Origin: Anoplolepis gracilipes
Lineage: Eukaryota > Arthropoda > Insecta > Hymenoptera > Formicidae
Assembly: GCF_047496725.1 (NCBI RefSeq)
Contig: NC_132978.1
Coordinates: 6,501,501-6,565,500 of the forward strand
Reading direction: 5' to 3'
DNA length: 64,000 nucleotides
The translations under genes were made by a program, and so were the position numbers. Below are positions 10,815 to 23,300 of this stretch, piece by piece. The notes under the pieces were generated by a model that searched no databases, had not been told where the DNA came from, and saw nothing but the letters and a program-made list of their open reading frames with translations. The stretch's first letter is position 1; each line of letters opens with the position of its first letter.

Positions 10815-12546
10815 ATATTCGTAATAAAGTATTTCAAAAGCATCATTAAAAGTTCACATGTAATATATTTTAATAATTCAAAAATAATATTAAATGATAA
10901 AAAAGATAAAAAATACATATATTCAATTTATTAAATTTTATCATCATTCTAAAATTTCTATATACGTTTTGTTTTAGTCACACTATCAAATTAAGACAAA
11001 TAGTAGCCTTTTATTTCTATTACATAGAAATAAAAAAGCTAATTTCGCGCGGTATGCTTTTTGAGCCCAGATATTTTCTGGTCAATATAAACGTAAAAAA
11101 TATTTTCGCCAATTTTATCTGTATGAATGCATTACAAAGAAAAATTATACAATCAAATGCACGAATATGCTTGCAAAGTCAAAATATATGAGACCGCAAT
11201 ATGCATGTAGATGAAAGTCACAGACGAATTCAGTGCGGACGCATAATTGTAGTTGAACGAATACATGGATCGACTGTGAATTACGAGAAGCGAGAGAAGG
11301 ATTGACTCCTTGCAAATTAATAAACTTCCTTTCTCGCGTTCGTGCACGGCCAAAGTTAGAAACCCGTGACTAAAATAAATGCCGAAGGAAAGAAAGTTGG
11401 TCGTGAAATATTTATGTTACCACCGCTCCCTTTTCAGACGAAAAGCTTTGCTTCTACAACCGCCTAAAACTTTTAACTTTTACTCGAGGGCCCTTTGCAT
11501 CGCAACGCTTTGCAGGAACGCGCAATAATCTAAAAAGTCAAGGAAAATAATAGAAAAATATAAAAAATTATATTTAAAAATAATGAATAATATTCCTCTT
11601 ATAACATGTATGTATTTGAAATATAAGATACATGTTGATACAAAAATATATGTATAATTTAATTTAACAAAAAGATAATAAAGTTAATAATTTCTAATTT
11701 TGAATCATTTTCTAGCGATTTGAACGTAAATGTATTGTATTTACTAGGCAAATAATTTACTTACAAATGTTATCGCATAAATTTGGACAATATTACTATA
11801 ATTTATTCTATTTATATTCATTATATGTATATTATATTTTAGATTTTTAATTCTCATCTGAAAACTAGTGCATTACAATTTTTTCTCAGATTAAACGAAA
11901 TAATGAGAAGTCGTAGTACTTACTTCTCATTTCAACGTCCACGCATGTGTTCTATAAATACTATATTTTAATTTATTATACGTGATCTATATTTACAATT
12001 GAACCATTCACACACCTAAATAACGTTATCAAAATTTTAACATAGAAATGCACTCCTATTTTCACAGCTAATCTCTACAGCTTTAGTACATTTATTTATC
12101 ATATTGAAATATTCTAAATACACTACATAATTATATTTTATGTAACGTCATTATCTTGCATATTTATTATCGGTAATATGTAATAATAACAAAACAATAA
12201 CATTTTCAACACTTCTTTTGTTAAGTACACGAATTTCATTTGGAAGTACATCATTAACTTTTATTCATTTAAAATTACTCATGTCAAGATACATAAACGC
12301 ATTAAAAGCAAAGTATAATCGTGTATTGAACTTTCCTCATTTTATCACGGTAAGTACTATCATCCTAAAAGTGTGCATGGTCTCTTATCATGTATAGTTA
12401 ATACGCGTTATGGTAGCAGTACAGTATAGTAATTCAGATCCGACAATGCAACATAACGGGACCCGGAACGGCTATAACTGATAACCCAAGTCGATTTAAT
12501 AAGAAAGTTATCGGTTATCGAGCTCACTAAATTCGGCAGTTAATGA
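10815..12546. other. AT-rich spacer, no gene seen
   Basis: The stretch is mostly A/T with short runs and no coding pattern longer than about 65 codons. A less AT-rich block at about 11140-11530 carries no recognised domain in any frame. Confidence 0.6.
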
Positions 12547-12858
12547 GTGTTACGGTCCATATTGGCTCGTTTATTTTACATAGTCGACTGTCTACCGAGC
12601 GCTATGGATCTATTTGATATTCTAACTACGCATCCGACCACACCGTCGACCGTCGACCATACAGATCCGCGAGTTTCGTATTGGAAAAATGCTACTGTAA
12701 ATGTCACTTGGTATTATACGATGAAGACTCAGCTTCTAGAGTTTTACCACCCCGTCAATCGGCTTGTCATTTCAGTTTGTTACTTTATCGATTGTTTTTA
12801 TCGCCGCGCACAAACTGCACGAGTTTATGAGGAAGAGTCTTTATGTCTTAGGATTTAA
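12547..12858 (+). CDS. Hypothetical ORF (103 aa), unrecognised
   Basis: An open frame of 103 codons begins in a more GC-rich island (12400-12840). An internal Met at 12604 starts MDLFDILTTHP, followed by DPRVSYW. A DPR-x-x-W segment after an acidic N-terminus recalls the first exon of ELOVL fatty-acid elongases, but nothing downstream supports that. It could equally be a chance ORF. No splice site is convincing. Confidence 0.2.
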   Translation: MLRSILARLFYIVDCLPSAMDLFDILTTHPTTPSTVDHTDPRVSYWKNATVNVTWYYTMKTQLLEFYHPVNRLVISVCYFIDCFYRRAQTARVYEEESLCLRI

Positions 12859-13577
12859 AGTATTTTAATTCCATGCGCAATAATTATCTGACACTTATCA
12901 TTATACATATATACATATTAAATATTAATGAGAATAATTAAATTGAATCGATAATAAATATATATGTGCTTTTTTATATATATATATATTTATAAAAAAG
13001 TACATATATATATATACATATATATATATTGTAATAGTTGTTACGATTAAATTTAATTATTCTCATTATTTTAATATTCAATCATAAATAATTTTAGTAT
13101 CGATGTTGATATTATTTATAATAACTCCAAGATGAGTTATATATATAGCTTGACTTGAATTTTATTATTCAAAAAATTTATTAGTGACAAATATAGTTTA
13201 TCTTTTAATAAAAGTTTTTAAATTAACGAACTTTTTCAATTATTATAAAATTGTTTCATCGACTTTAGTTATTTTGTCAAATCGTATTTAATAAAAAAAA
13301 ATAAAAGGTAATATCCCTGCGCAATGAAAAAATATATCAATATGTCTAGAACAAAATTTATTTTTGTACTTTCCTATAATAAATCTATGAATTATCATCT
13401 AGTATGTACTATAAGAGAGATATGTTTCTATTGCTTTATACCATGACATTATTTTATTGATTGCTATATATTGTTATATATTTATTTGTGTAGATATATA
13501 AAATCCATAAAAAATTAGAGAATTAAAATTAAAATTAATATAAAAATTTAAATAATATAACACACACGTGTAAATAT
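12859..13577. other. AT-rich spacer
   Basis: Apart from the hairpin and TA runs, no gene or repeat is recognised here. Confidence 0.55.
12921..13078. repeat. AT-rich hairpin (inverted repeat)
   Basis: The arm ending AATTAAATTGAATCG at 12950 is matched in inverted orientation by CGATTAAATTTAATT from 13044; arms are about 30 bp with a few mismatches. The loop is made of TA repeats that are themselves palindromic. It may be a small foldback element or a slipped AT repeat. Confidence 0.55.
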
Positions 13578-13586
13578 TGTTACGTC

Positions 13587-14035
13587 CTGTCGGCTTCACG
13601 TTTTTCTTCCCACAAAAATGAAACAATAATCGTCCGATCGGTCACAAAAAACGGGTCGCGCAATAGAAAAGAACCGTTATTATCAAATAATGTTTAGACT
13701 TACTAAAAACGATATCTAAACAAATACCGGAAGGGATCAATAACGAAATCCTCTAAAACAACGAAACAGAACAAACACAATTGCATAATCTTAAGAAACG
13801 AACAAATAATGCCGCTGTGTTGTACTGTCGGCTCCACGTCTTTACCTCCTATAAAGATGAAGCAATAATTGCCCGACCAGTCATAAAAGGGCCGCGGAAC
13901 GAAAAAATGTTTTAAACATTGAAATCGATGTTCAAAGAAATGACCGAAAAGGATCGATAGCGAGATCCCCTAAATAAATAAATAGACAAAAACAGCTGCA
14001 TAATCCCAGGAGATAACCAAATGAAGAATCTCCAA
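13587..14035. repeat. Two tandem units in the upstream part of C1
   Basis: CTGTCGGCT-CACG starts at 13587 and again at 13825. Each unit then shows a GAAGCAATAAT-like motif, a CGACC or CGATCGGTCA motif, a run of CGATATC- or CGATGTTC-like bases and GCTGCATAATC. The units are about 238 and 205 bp and clearly diverged. They lie upstream of the TATA box and may be enhancer-like U3 repeats. Confidence 0.7.
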
Positions 14036-14180
14036 ATTTCCTAAGAGACCGTACAGAGCTCACCAATCAGCAACAATCAAAAATAAGGAGGAGAAGGATC
14101 TCACCGAACGACAGCTTTTTACACGTCAAAATCTCAAAAATACTCCCGCCCAAAATTGTTAACAGGCCCTCAAGATTTAA

Positions 14181-14190
14181 TATAAAAAGG
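14181..14190 (+). promoter_or_regulatory. Probable LTR TATA box in C1
   Basis: TATAAAAAGG precedes a GACTCGCGCATTA segment by about 10 bp and is conserved in copy C2 at 33228. It is the only good TATA box in the element. Confidence 0.5.
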
Positions 14191-14589
14191 GTAGACTCGC
14201 GCATTACAGACACACAAAATTCAAATCAATCAATGGTGCAGCGTTAGATTCATTCGGCACAGTTACTCTCGCTCATACTTATTTCGGTCGTTCGCTGACC
14301 CAAGGAATTCGCTTCACATATCGGGAGTTCTGGTTAAGTCTTGAAAACTATTGGAGTCAGTTCCCAACAACGACCACCCGCCGAGCAAGAGCCACAACTG
14401 GACCACAACCTGACCAGCAGCTGAAACACAACGAAATCTGCCTAAGTAGTAAGTCTATTTTCCTTCTCTCTTTTTGCCATCGTTTCTCTTCCCTTTATTC
14501 AACCCTGTTCTTTTATTAAAGTGCCTAAAATCGCGCCGACCCGCCGATTTTCGCGAGCTAACTGAGACCATAGATCGGACGACACGACC

Positions 14590-15066
14590 GTGAGCAAAAA
14601 CAACAGTTTTGATTCTCCCCCTTCTTCCCCGCAGTACCTGCGCTGTTCCACCCCATTGAAGATGCTTTTCCCATCTACGCATTATTACCCTGAAATAGAT
14701 TTTCCTTCCCCATCATATTCCCCCGTACCCCTTTCACCTTCAGTCATCGATATATCCGATGACTCACCGCCGTCGTCTCCCCGAACCTTTTCTGATTCCT
14801 CATCTGTGATCCTCTCGGATAATTTATCGAACCACACGATAAAATTACCCGACTCCTCTTTGGAGTACTCTCCAGCAGATCCTGACACCTTCGCGCTCCC
14901 CTCTTTAGAATCAAAGCTTGCATCTATGTCCGATTCCGCTCTCCTCAACCTGATAGATAGCCCTCTTCGAGGACGTCGAAATCGCGCCGTAACACATATT
15001 ACACTTCTCGTAAATCTTTATTATTTTTTTTTAATAAACTATTGTAACGAATATCAATCAGAATAA
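14590..15066 (+). CDS. Ser/Pro-rich ORF inside C1, function unknown
   Basis: A 158-codon frame opens with a non-ATG codon (GTG) after a CT-rich, splice-acceptor-like tract. It is rich in Ser, Pro and Asp with repeated DSPPSSP-type motifs (near residues 8 and 57) and ends near a YYFFLINYC stretch. No known domain is seen; a Gag-like or phospho-rich linker is possible. Copy C2 lacks about 380 bp covering most of this frame, so the ORF is not needed for the element's spread, or C2 is a deletion form. Confidence 0.3.
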   Translation: MSKNNSFDSPPSSPQYLRCSTPLKMLFPSTHYYPEIDFPSPSYSPVPLSPSVIDISDDSPPSSPRTFSDSSSVILSDNLSNHTIKLPDSSLEYSPADPDTFALPSLESKLASMSDSALLNLIDSPLRGRRNRAVTHITLLVNLYYFFLINYCNEYQSE

Positions 15067-15521
15067 AATCTTTAAAATCGCACTCGTTCCCCTTCTTTTC
15101 TGGTTGATGACCTCCGTACTTATGTAACACCCGCGACCCACACACACAAACACACACACACACTCATACAAATAATTTTAAGGCCGATATCAATAGATTA
15201 TATGTATAACGGTAAGAATTAATTGAATAAATGTTAAATTAAATATTAAATGATCGGTAAATTTATTTAACTCCCTCACTCTCTCCACGCGAAGGATCAC
15301 ACTTGGTCCCATCCCGCGTAAAAGAGATTCGATTCTCTTACCAAAAAGGGACTACCGAGAGAGCGTTCGCATAACAGAGTAATAACGATACCCGTCGTTT
15401 ACCTGTTTGCCAACCTGCAGCTCGCTCGTCCGAGTCACTCGTCGATAAGACTTTTGACATCGGAACAGTTTTTGTTACGTCCTTCCTCTGACCCATCCTT
15501 TCTACGGGCCTGGACGTAACA

Positions 15522-18500
15522 ATATCATCGTAAAATATTTTAGATGATTCTATGCCCATGTTATTTTTACACAAAATTTATGAGTCCATAAATTTACTTG
15601 TACGTAGATATATATGAAACGTATATACAAAAAAATTTGCATGAAAAATGTTGTCAACTGGAACTGTGATAACGTACAACAACGCACAAGCAGAAAAAAG
15701 CTTTTAATAACAATTTCTGCCGAAGTAAGATATATATAATTACTTAATAAATTATTTTTCAGATTTATTATATGAGCTTTAATAAACTTTTTTCTCTAAT
15801 TTTATGATATAAATTTCTAATTAATTTTTAATTAATTGCTAATTTATAACACAAATAATAATAATAATAAAAACACTATATTTAATAAAAATAGTGCAAA
15901 AATCAAAACTATTAATACCACATCTTACAAAAATTTTCATATATCCATTTTAAAAACTTTGTGATAAATATGTAAGAACATGTAAGTAAGACTGAAAATT
16001 TCACTTTATTACACGTGTTTTTGATACGTCAATATTCTAAAAGAGCATCGTTAAAGATATATGCACTCTTTACATTTTGAGGGCAATAATCGTAATCTTT
16101 AGATGTAATACCTCGACAAATTGATAGTCTTTGTCTTTTGCAAATTTATTGTACTCTTAGAGTCATACCAAATAGAATATTAAATTATTTTCCTCTATAA
16201 ACATTGCTTAGGTTATATAAACTACCAAGATAAATATTCAGTGAGAATAATATTGATTAAGAAAAAAAAGATGAAAATCTCTTTAATAATAGCAAGAAAG
16301 CAATATAAGATTTATTTCATTCTCTGATCCTTTTCGGAATGCTTTAATTTCGAAATAGAAATTTTTCTTATAGATGAGATACTTTACTTTAATTCTACAA
16401 AGATAACTTTTTGTAATGTGAGAGATGAAAAAGAAAGTACGATGTAACGTAATATAAAAATCTTGAAAGTTCTTGTTGAGATTGCAGGAGGTTACCGCGG
16501 AGGAATGCGTGTTTTCATTTAAGAAAATGAAAACAATTTCTTGGCAGTGCAGAAGGATCTGCTCCAGACGCTATCTTTCTGCCTCGTAGCATACGCAGGA
16601 AATGTTTTTCTCCCGTTTTCGTCTTTGAAGGTAAATGGTGTTCATAGATTAAAACGCGACACATTCTATGCATAATGTGTGACGCAAAAAAGGAAGAGAC
16701 AAAAGAGGAAGTGGAATTGCATTGAAAGAGGGGAAAATATTTAACAGTAATAGTCGCACAAACGTCGCGTCATTTAAAAATTTGAATTTTTTTTTCGTTT
16801 CACTTGTACAACAAAGACACTTTATGAAAGACACGTTAATTAATGTAATATATCATTTAAAAACAGTATTCTTCATTTAATAAATGTCTCATTTAATAAA
16901 TGTGATGCAAAGAGAGATTACAAAAACGATAAAATAAGTAAATAAATATCAAAATGTTTTATAACAAATAATTTGAATAATATCTTTATCAATTGTATTT
17001 AACTTTGTCCTCTTATAATATTTTTTTATAACATTCTTTTATTTACCTCACATGAGAATGTTTATGTTCTTAAAATGTGAAAAAAACATACGCTTGAATA
17101 TATTATAGACTCGATTCGATAAATATAACGTAAACTGACCACATTTGTAAAAGTTATAAATTTATGAAAGTGTATTAGATATTGTGAAATGAAAAAGAAC
17201 AGCTACATCGGACGCGTAGAAACGAGTGGGTTCAGCGGGTTTATTCCTGAGTAAAGCAATCATCGAACTAAAGAACAAGCTTGAACTTGGACGAAACGTG
17301 CCTTCAAGATATACCGTGTAAAAATCAAGAAAAATAAAAGCACGACATCTGGTTAATTGAATCGAGATTGGGTTGCTTTGACCATAGCTTATCATAGAGG
17401 AAATCAGAAAAGAGCGAATATCATGTCATACGTGAGGTCATTCCCTTAGAGACAAACGTATGGTGGAAAAAAATCGAAGACAAAAAATATTACATACCGT
17501 TCAAAATTCGTATAAAAGCGTCAACTATTTTGTGAAAAGCGTTCATCAAATTATCACGCGTGTAACTAGCGTAATTGTCTTAAACAGACAATTCTTCGGC
17601 AATTGAAGCAGATTACACAAATTATTTAAAAATAAATTCTAAGATTCAAAGTTTTATTACATAATCGTTTCTTTGAATAATTAAATATTTTAAGTAGTAA
17701 CGAAAAAGTAATAGATTTAACGACAAAATTGAATATTTTAAAAATAAATATATCAGATATAAGATGTTATAGAGATCTTTCAAAAATCGTTTCTTCTAAC
17801 AAGTTATATACAAAATGCAAATTTCAGGATAATGCTCTTGTACTGTAAATAGGCGATATTTGAAATAGCAATGAAAGAAAATGAGAGAGGCTTTTAAGAA
17901 AATAACTAGTTTTTAGTTAGAAAGTGATAATAGCAGAATGAAAATTGGAAAAACAAATATCATTCTGTTGAAATAAGAAAGGATTTGTTGAAACCGTTAC
18001 AAGCAACTTATAGTAACGATTTCGTAGCAATAAAAGATTAAGAGGAAAGAAATATATTGAGTGCTACAGTCTTGTAAATGTACTTATTGTTAGACATCAA
18101 AAAGTTATAGTTTTCTGACATGTGAACTGAGATGGAACGATCCGTTGGATTAATGGAACGTTTTTTGCAGTAAGATAGAAGAAACTGCATGATATTTTAT
18201 ATTATATGAGAATACAGATAAAATATCATTTTACTTAACAAAATATCAATCTAAAAATTTATTAGCAAATATTGTCTTTAATATTTTTAATTTAAAAAAT
18301 TATCACAAATTGAAATGATAGATTCAATTTTTACTAATGTAAATTTTCTTAAAAATTCTAACACGCGAATTATCAATAGATTCGTATCTCATTATCAACG
18401 CTATCTTAAGAACATCAAAAGTTTGTGATCGTCTCATCTTGATGCCGATAACTGTGGCGCATTTACTCCACAGTTCTACCCGCAATAACTGATCCCTCAA

Positions 18501-18886
18501 GTTTCCGCGGTGGTACTTATGTAAGTACGTGACGATCGTCTCCAAAGAATCATACGTTATTACACGAGCTGCCGGCGTGGGAAGCACTTAAATTTAATCG
18601 ATTATCGATGATGCCTCTAATCCCGCTCAGACCACGAACGTCTAAAACCGTCGCATCGCTCGGGTAAGATTATACACGGTGATATAATCAGTAGCCGCGC
18701 ATGGGATGCCATTAATTAGAACACGCGGCGCGGCGCACTTGGCCAGAATACCTTAATAGTTTGCTACATTACGTAGTTATGTGCCGAGGAAAATCCAACG
18801 CTCGCTCCGTGCTCTATTACGCGCAATTATTTTACCGTCTGTCCGATAAAATTTACTTCTCTGATCAAAAAATCTATTATATTGCT
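15522..18886. other. AT-rich spacer, no gene recognised
   Basis: This 3.4-kb stretch has only short ORFs (up to 87 codons, for example 18324-18587 on the minus strand) without domain signals. Blocks at 16490-16640 and 18590-18780 are less AT-rich and may be old host regulatory DNA, but nothing in them is diagnostic. Confidence 0.55.
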
Positions 18887-18932
18887 CAAGGTCTATAGAT
18901 GAACGACGGGAGAGGAAGGAAAGTCTTCGCAT
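18887..18932 (+). repeat. P element left terminal inverted repeat
   Basis: It starts CAAGGTCTATAGATGAACGA and is repeated in inverted form at 26843-26888 with two differences. Confidence 0.92.
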
Positions 18933-19271
18933 GAGCGCCATTTTGGAGCTACGAAGTATGTGTGAGTGTGTGTTGTACGAGAAGAGTGAGTAGTAGTAAA
19001 AGTGGAAGGTGGAAGTGGAATTGATATATATGATAGTGATAGTATTAAAAAATTGTAATAATGCCATGCTGTTGTGCGAAAAATTGTCGCAATCATGCAG
19101 AACAAGGATTTCGTCTTTTTAGATTTCCTGCTGACGAAAAACGTAAACAAATTTGGATTAAACAGTGTGCTAAACATCCAAAAGGAGATTCGAGGTTATG
19201 TGAGGTATTATTAAATCTGAGTAAATAATTTTGTAATACGACTATTCGATTCTAAAACATAGTACAAAACT

Positions 19272-19389
19272 GTAAAAAAATATCAAAAATTATTTATTTA
19301 GTATCAATTTTATTGAATTAAGTAAGATATATATCTTGCTTAATTCAATAAAATTGATATTAAATAAATAATTTTTGATATTTTTTTAC
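19272..19389. repeat. 118-bp near-perfect palindrome in P intron 1
   Basis: Arms of 58 bp (19272-19329, 19332-19389) differ at two positions, with a 2-base centre. It looks like a tiny foldback MITE or a snap-back duplication. The region just after it (19390-19490) repeats the end motif ATTTTTGATATTTTTTTA-like sequence twice. Confidence 0.85.
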
Positions 19390-21065
19390 AACTATTATAT
19401 AATAACTATTAGTTATTATTATTATAATATTTATAATAACTATTATATAATTTTTGATATTTTTTTATAACTATTATATAATAGTTATCGAGGCTTAGCA
19501 AGTTCATTATTGATATATTAAGTTTTAAAATTGTATAGTTGAATATTTGGAGTATCCTTGCCAAATACAATAAATAGGCAATAAATATTTGTTGTCATTG
19601 CAGTTTCATTTTGATGATTCTCAATTTGAAAATAAACGACAGGATGGACGACGTAAATTAAAACCTAATGCCATTCCTACAATTTTTATAAATGAGGAAA
19701 GTATTAATGAAGTTTTACAAGATGAAACTGAATCTTCTGTAGGTGTTTTGCCTGAAGAAAATGTAATTGATCGTAAGTGGCAAATATTATCTTAGCATTT
19801 TATTTTGTCATTTTAATATCTTAATAATAATCTTTTTTTTATAGAAATAAATATTCAGCATGCTAATCAATCTGTGCACGTAAATACAGAAACTCAAACT
19901 GAAGTATATAACAATGTTGCATTTAATACTATACAATTTTCTGATAAAGATGGAACAATCAGACAAGCTAATGAAATTAAATATTTAAAAAAGAAATTAG
20001 GTGAAACGATAAAAAAAAATAATGAACTTACATTAAAATTTAAAAGAGAAAAACTGTTAAGATTAAAGCACAACAATTTTTTTAAAAAATATGCAACATT
20101 GTTTAAAAAAATAGAAGAAATACCATTTCTGAAAGAATTTGGATCAGGGTTAACCAATCGACGAGCAAATTGGTCTCCACAATGCTTGAAATTGGCTATG
20201 CAAATAAGATATGCTGGTAAGTAATTAGTTTCTTTAGTAATTATTTATTCATTAATAAAAACATTAAAACATTAAGTAACATTAAATAATGATTTTTATG
20301 GCTTATTATTATTTTTTGATTTTAAGTTGGATGGAAAGCATATTTATTTTTAAAAAAGAATTTGAAATTACCGTTGTCATCCTATTCCACTTTATGTAGA
20401 CACATCGCTCAACTAGATTTCAGTCCTGGCGTACTAAAAGATGTGATTTCCTTAATGAAAAAAAAAAAGAAACTCACATCTTCACACCAATCAGACTGTG
20501 TACTTTTAATGGACGAAATGGATATTTGCAAAACATTGGAATATGATGTCAGCACAGGTAATACAAAGCATTAAATAAAAGTAGATTTTTTATTAAATAA
20601 TTAAATAAAGCTCATTGCCATAGCACTCACTAATCATGTGGCATAACATGATGGTTTAATTGTTTTTATACAGTCAGTTTAATATGACAAATTTATGACA
20701 AATTGGGAAACAACCAACACATGATGAGCATCATAAAGGATGAGTTATAATTTCTGAAAACAACTTTTATTTATAAAATGAATGGAACAAGTGATGTATT
20801 AATTGAATTTTAATAAAACCATTAAACCACTCTAAACTCTAAACTGATGTTGTAATATTGTTACGTTAATTAACCAAACTAACATGTTGAAGTAAATAAG
20901 TGCATTCCACAATTAACGTGTTAAAATTAAATATTTATTTAATTTTACATATAAATCAAGCACTCACTTAATTTTATTTGACAACTATAAGCCAATATTT
21001 TACATTTTTCTATTTTATTTATATTTTATACTAATAATATATCACTTTTCTTAATTTATCTTAAA

Positions 21066-22200
21066 AAAGTTGAAACGTTGCTTAGCGACAAAGATACTTA
21101 TACGGTTATTAAAAAAGATCCTATTAACAAAATTATTTCCAACCTTCACGACCTGTTGAAGAGATGGAAGGAGAAAGATTATATCTCTTTAAATTGCTAT
21201 CGCTCTCTTTCATTTAGTGAGGATTCCCTTTCTAGAGCATACTTCCTAAGATCTACAAAGAAAATTGTCCGTATAGACTTATAGTCTTCTTTATCCACAC
21301 ACCGCTATATGACCTAGCATGTTACTTACACAATATAATGAAAACAAGTTTTCCTTCACCATCCAGCCACATAGATAATAGTATTGAACTTGTACAAAAA
21401 ATTTCTGATATTAACTTCCCTACAGACCACGTATTCATTTCTCTAGATGTTGTATCTCTTTTTACTAATATTCCTATTGATCTTGCCCTTGAAAATTTCT
21501 AATAGATGGCATTTAATAAAGGATAATTGCCAATTACCAAAATTAGAATTCATGACTGGAGTTGCAATGATTCTTAACTCAACATTTTTTAAATTTAACA
21601 ATATCATATATCGTCAAACATTCGGTACCCCTATGAGTTCCCCTCTATCCCCCATAATAGCTGATATAGTCTTACAAGATTTGGAATCTAGAGCCTTACA
21701 ATCTTTGAGTTTTTCTCCTCCATTCTACTTCAGATACGTGGATGACATCTTACTAGTAGCTCCTCCGGAATTAGTGAATCATGCACTTATAACATTTAAT
21801 TCATTGCACCCGAGATTACAGTTCACATTGGAATTAGAGAAGGACAACAAATTGAACTTTTAAAGTGTTTAATTTTTCGATTCATTTTAGATATCACCCT
21901 TATCAATAATAAAAAAGAAGGGATTATTACAGATTGGTATCATAAGAGTTCATATTCAGGCAGATATCTTAACTTTTTTTCTCAACACCCGTTTTGCCAA
22001 AAAAAGAACAATCATTGGATTGGTGGATCGAGCATTTCTACTATTCCATCCTAAATTTCTCCAAAAAATTTACATAACACCATCAACACCCTATTGGAGA
22101 ATGGTTACCCAAAAAAATTAATATTCGATACTATTAACCAAAGATTAAAATTTCTGCACAAAAAAAACAGTATTAAAAATAAATCCAAATAAAAAAGAAA
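21066..22200 (+). pseudogene. Penelope-like reverse transcriptase (broken)
   Basis: Segments in several frames: KDTYTVIKKDPINKI near 21090, PLYDLACYLHNI near 21305, ISLDVVSLFTNIPIDLAL near 21440 (catalytic Asp), RQTFGTPMSSPLSPIIADIV near 21612, FRYVDDILLVAPP near 21730 (YVDD box) and LNF near 21857. Stops TAA and TAG near 21500 and 21860 and frame changes near 21250 disable it. RT in this family uses DNA ends to prime copying. Confidence 0.87.
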
Positions 22201-22697
22201 AATTAAACACTTCATACTTTCCTGTCTCCTATCTACCTGGTTTAACAGACAACTTCAATAATTATATTAGAGGGTATAATAATACTGTTGCCTCATTCTA
22301 CAGCATTAACAAACTCAACAGATTCATTAAAGTTCACAAAGACACCATTCCCAAGTCTAGCAATACCAATGTGGTCTACAAAATTGAATGTAATGATTGC
22401 AATGCATCTTACGTAGGGCAAACGAGGAGAAAATTAAAAACTAGAATTACTGAACACCGTAAACATATTAATAAAAATACATCCATAAAATCGGTCATCA
22501 CTGATCATAAACTTAATTACAACCATGATTTTAAATGGGATGATGCCATTATTGTAGATAAAGAATCATATTATAACAAACGCCTGATTTCAGAGATGAT
22601 ATACATTAAAAAACAAGAAAATAGTTTGAATTTACAAACCGACACAAATAACCTGCCTGACATTTACAATAATATTATTAAGAAAATACCAAACTAA
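22201..22697 (+). pseudogene. Penelope GIY-YIG endonuclease domain
   Basis: The segment NVVYKIECNDCNASYVGQTRR (GIY at VYKIE, YIG at YVGQT) from about 22367, followed by LKTRITEHRKHI, is a GIY-YIG nuclease with the Cys pair seen in Penelope elements. The preceding stretch YLPGLTDNFNNYIRGYNNTV belongs to the RT-endonuclease linker. The frame is open for 108 codons to TAA at 22697, the best-kept part of the element. Confidence 0.85.
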
Positions 22698-23254
22698 CGA
22701 TCGAGTTATATATAGGAAGGTTGAAACATCGGATGAATATTATTGTTTTTGTTTGTGACACAACACTATGTTAAAAAATTTGTTTATAAGAATGTTAAGA
22801 AGTTCGTATTACATATGTTTAAAAAATTGTGTTGCCACCTCAACTGCAGCGTTCTGTAAGATTTTAATGATTTTTTAGCGTCTAATATTTATACACTAAC
22901 TGATTGACGTAATTAATTATTGGAACGTCATAAATTCTCTGACATTATCTCAATTGATTCTAACGATTGATTCTCAAAAAATCTTTCCAGAATTTTGACA
23001 ATTCCTTTTGAATAATTGATCCCTCTAATTATCGAACTAGAGAAGACCAATTATATTATCTAAGAGTAAAATATGCGATCCACTGTTGCATTCTTGCCAA
23101 CATACGTTCGTTGCGTTTCTAACTTGACATATTATGAACAGTCACCAACCATCTGCATTATACGTTCTTCGTGTTTTTGCGGAAATTGTATTTAACTTTC
23201 GGTCTTTTTATAACATCCGTTTTTTTATATAACCATGTAATATCTTTGTTAATT

Positions 23255-23300
23255 CTTGCGCTGAAGATGACCTGAATTATTGGGTCGAAACGTCCGCCAC
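23255..23300 (+). ncRNA. Candidate hammerhead ribozyme motif of the Penelope end
   Basis: CTGAAGA (23261-23267) and GAAA (23287-23290) are the two conserved core strands (CUGANGA and GAAA). Between them GACC pairs with GGTC to form a short stem II, with one extra T next to the core. The following CGTC supplies a minimal stem III and cleavage triplet. Penelope-like elements are known to carry minimal hammerheads in their terminal repeats. A folding check is needed; only the core match is directly visible. Confidence 0.5.

Larger units (their letters stand above)
13578..15521 (+). mobile_element. LTR-like element copy C1 (1944 bp), probable large solo LTR
   Basis: It begins TGTTACGTCC and ends GGACGTAACA, a 10-bp perfect inverted terminus with TG...CA ends. 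ATAT flanks both sides (13574-13577 and 15522-15525), a 4-bp TSD as in gypsy elements. Copy C2 at 32429-34182 has the same ends and order. Inside are two tandem units of about 235 bp, a TATAAAAAGG box at 14181, and a Ser/Pro-rich ORF. No pol is present, so a solo LTR or LARD-like non-autonomous unit fits best. Confidence 0.75.

Noticed and set aside
18777..19177. Minus-strand ORFs across the P element left end
   Set aside because: They cross the TIR and THAP exon antisense and show no domain.
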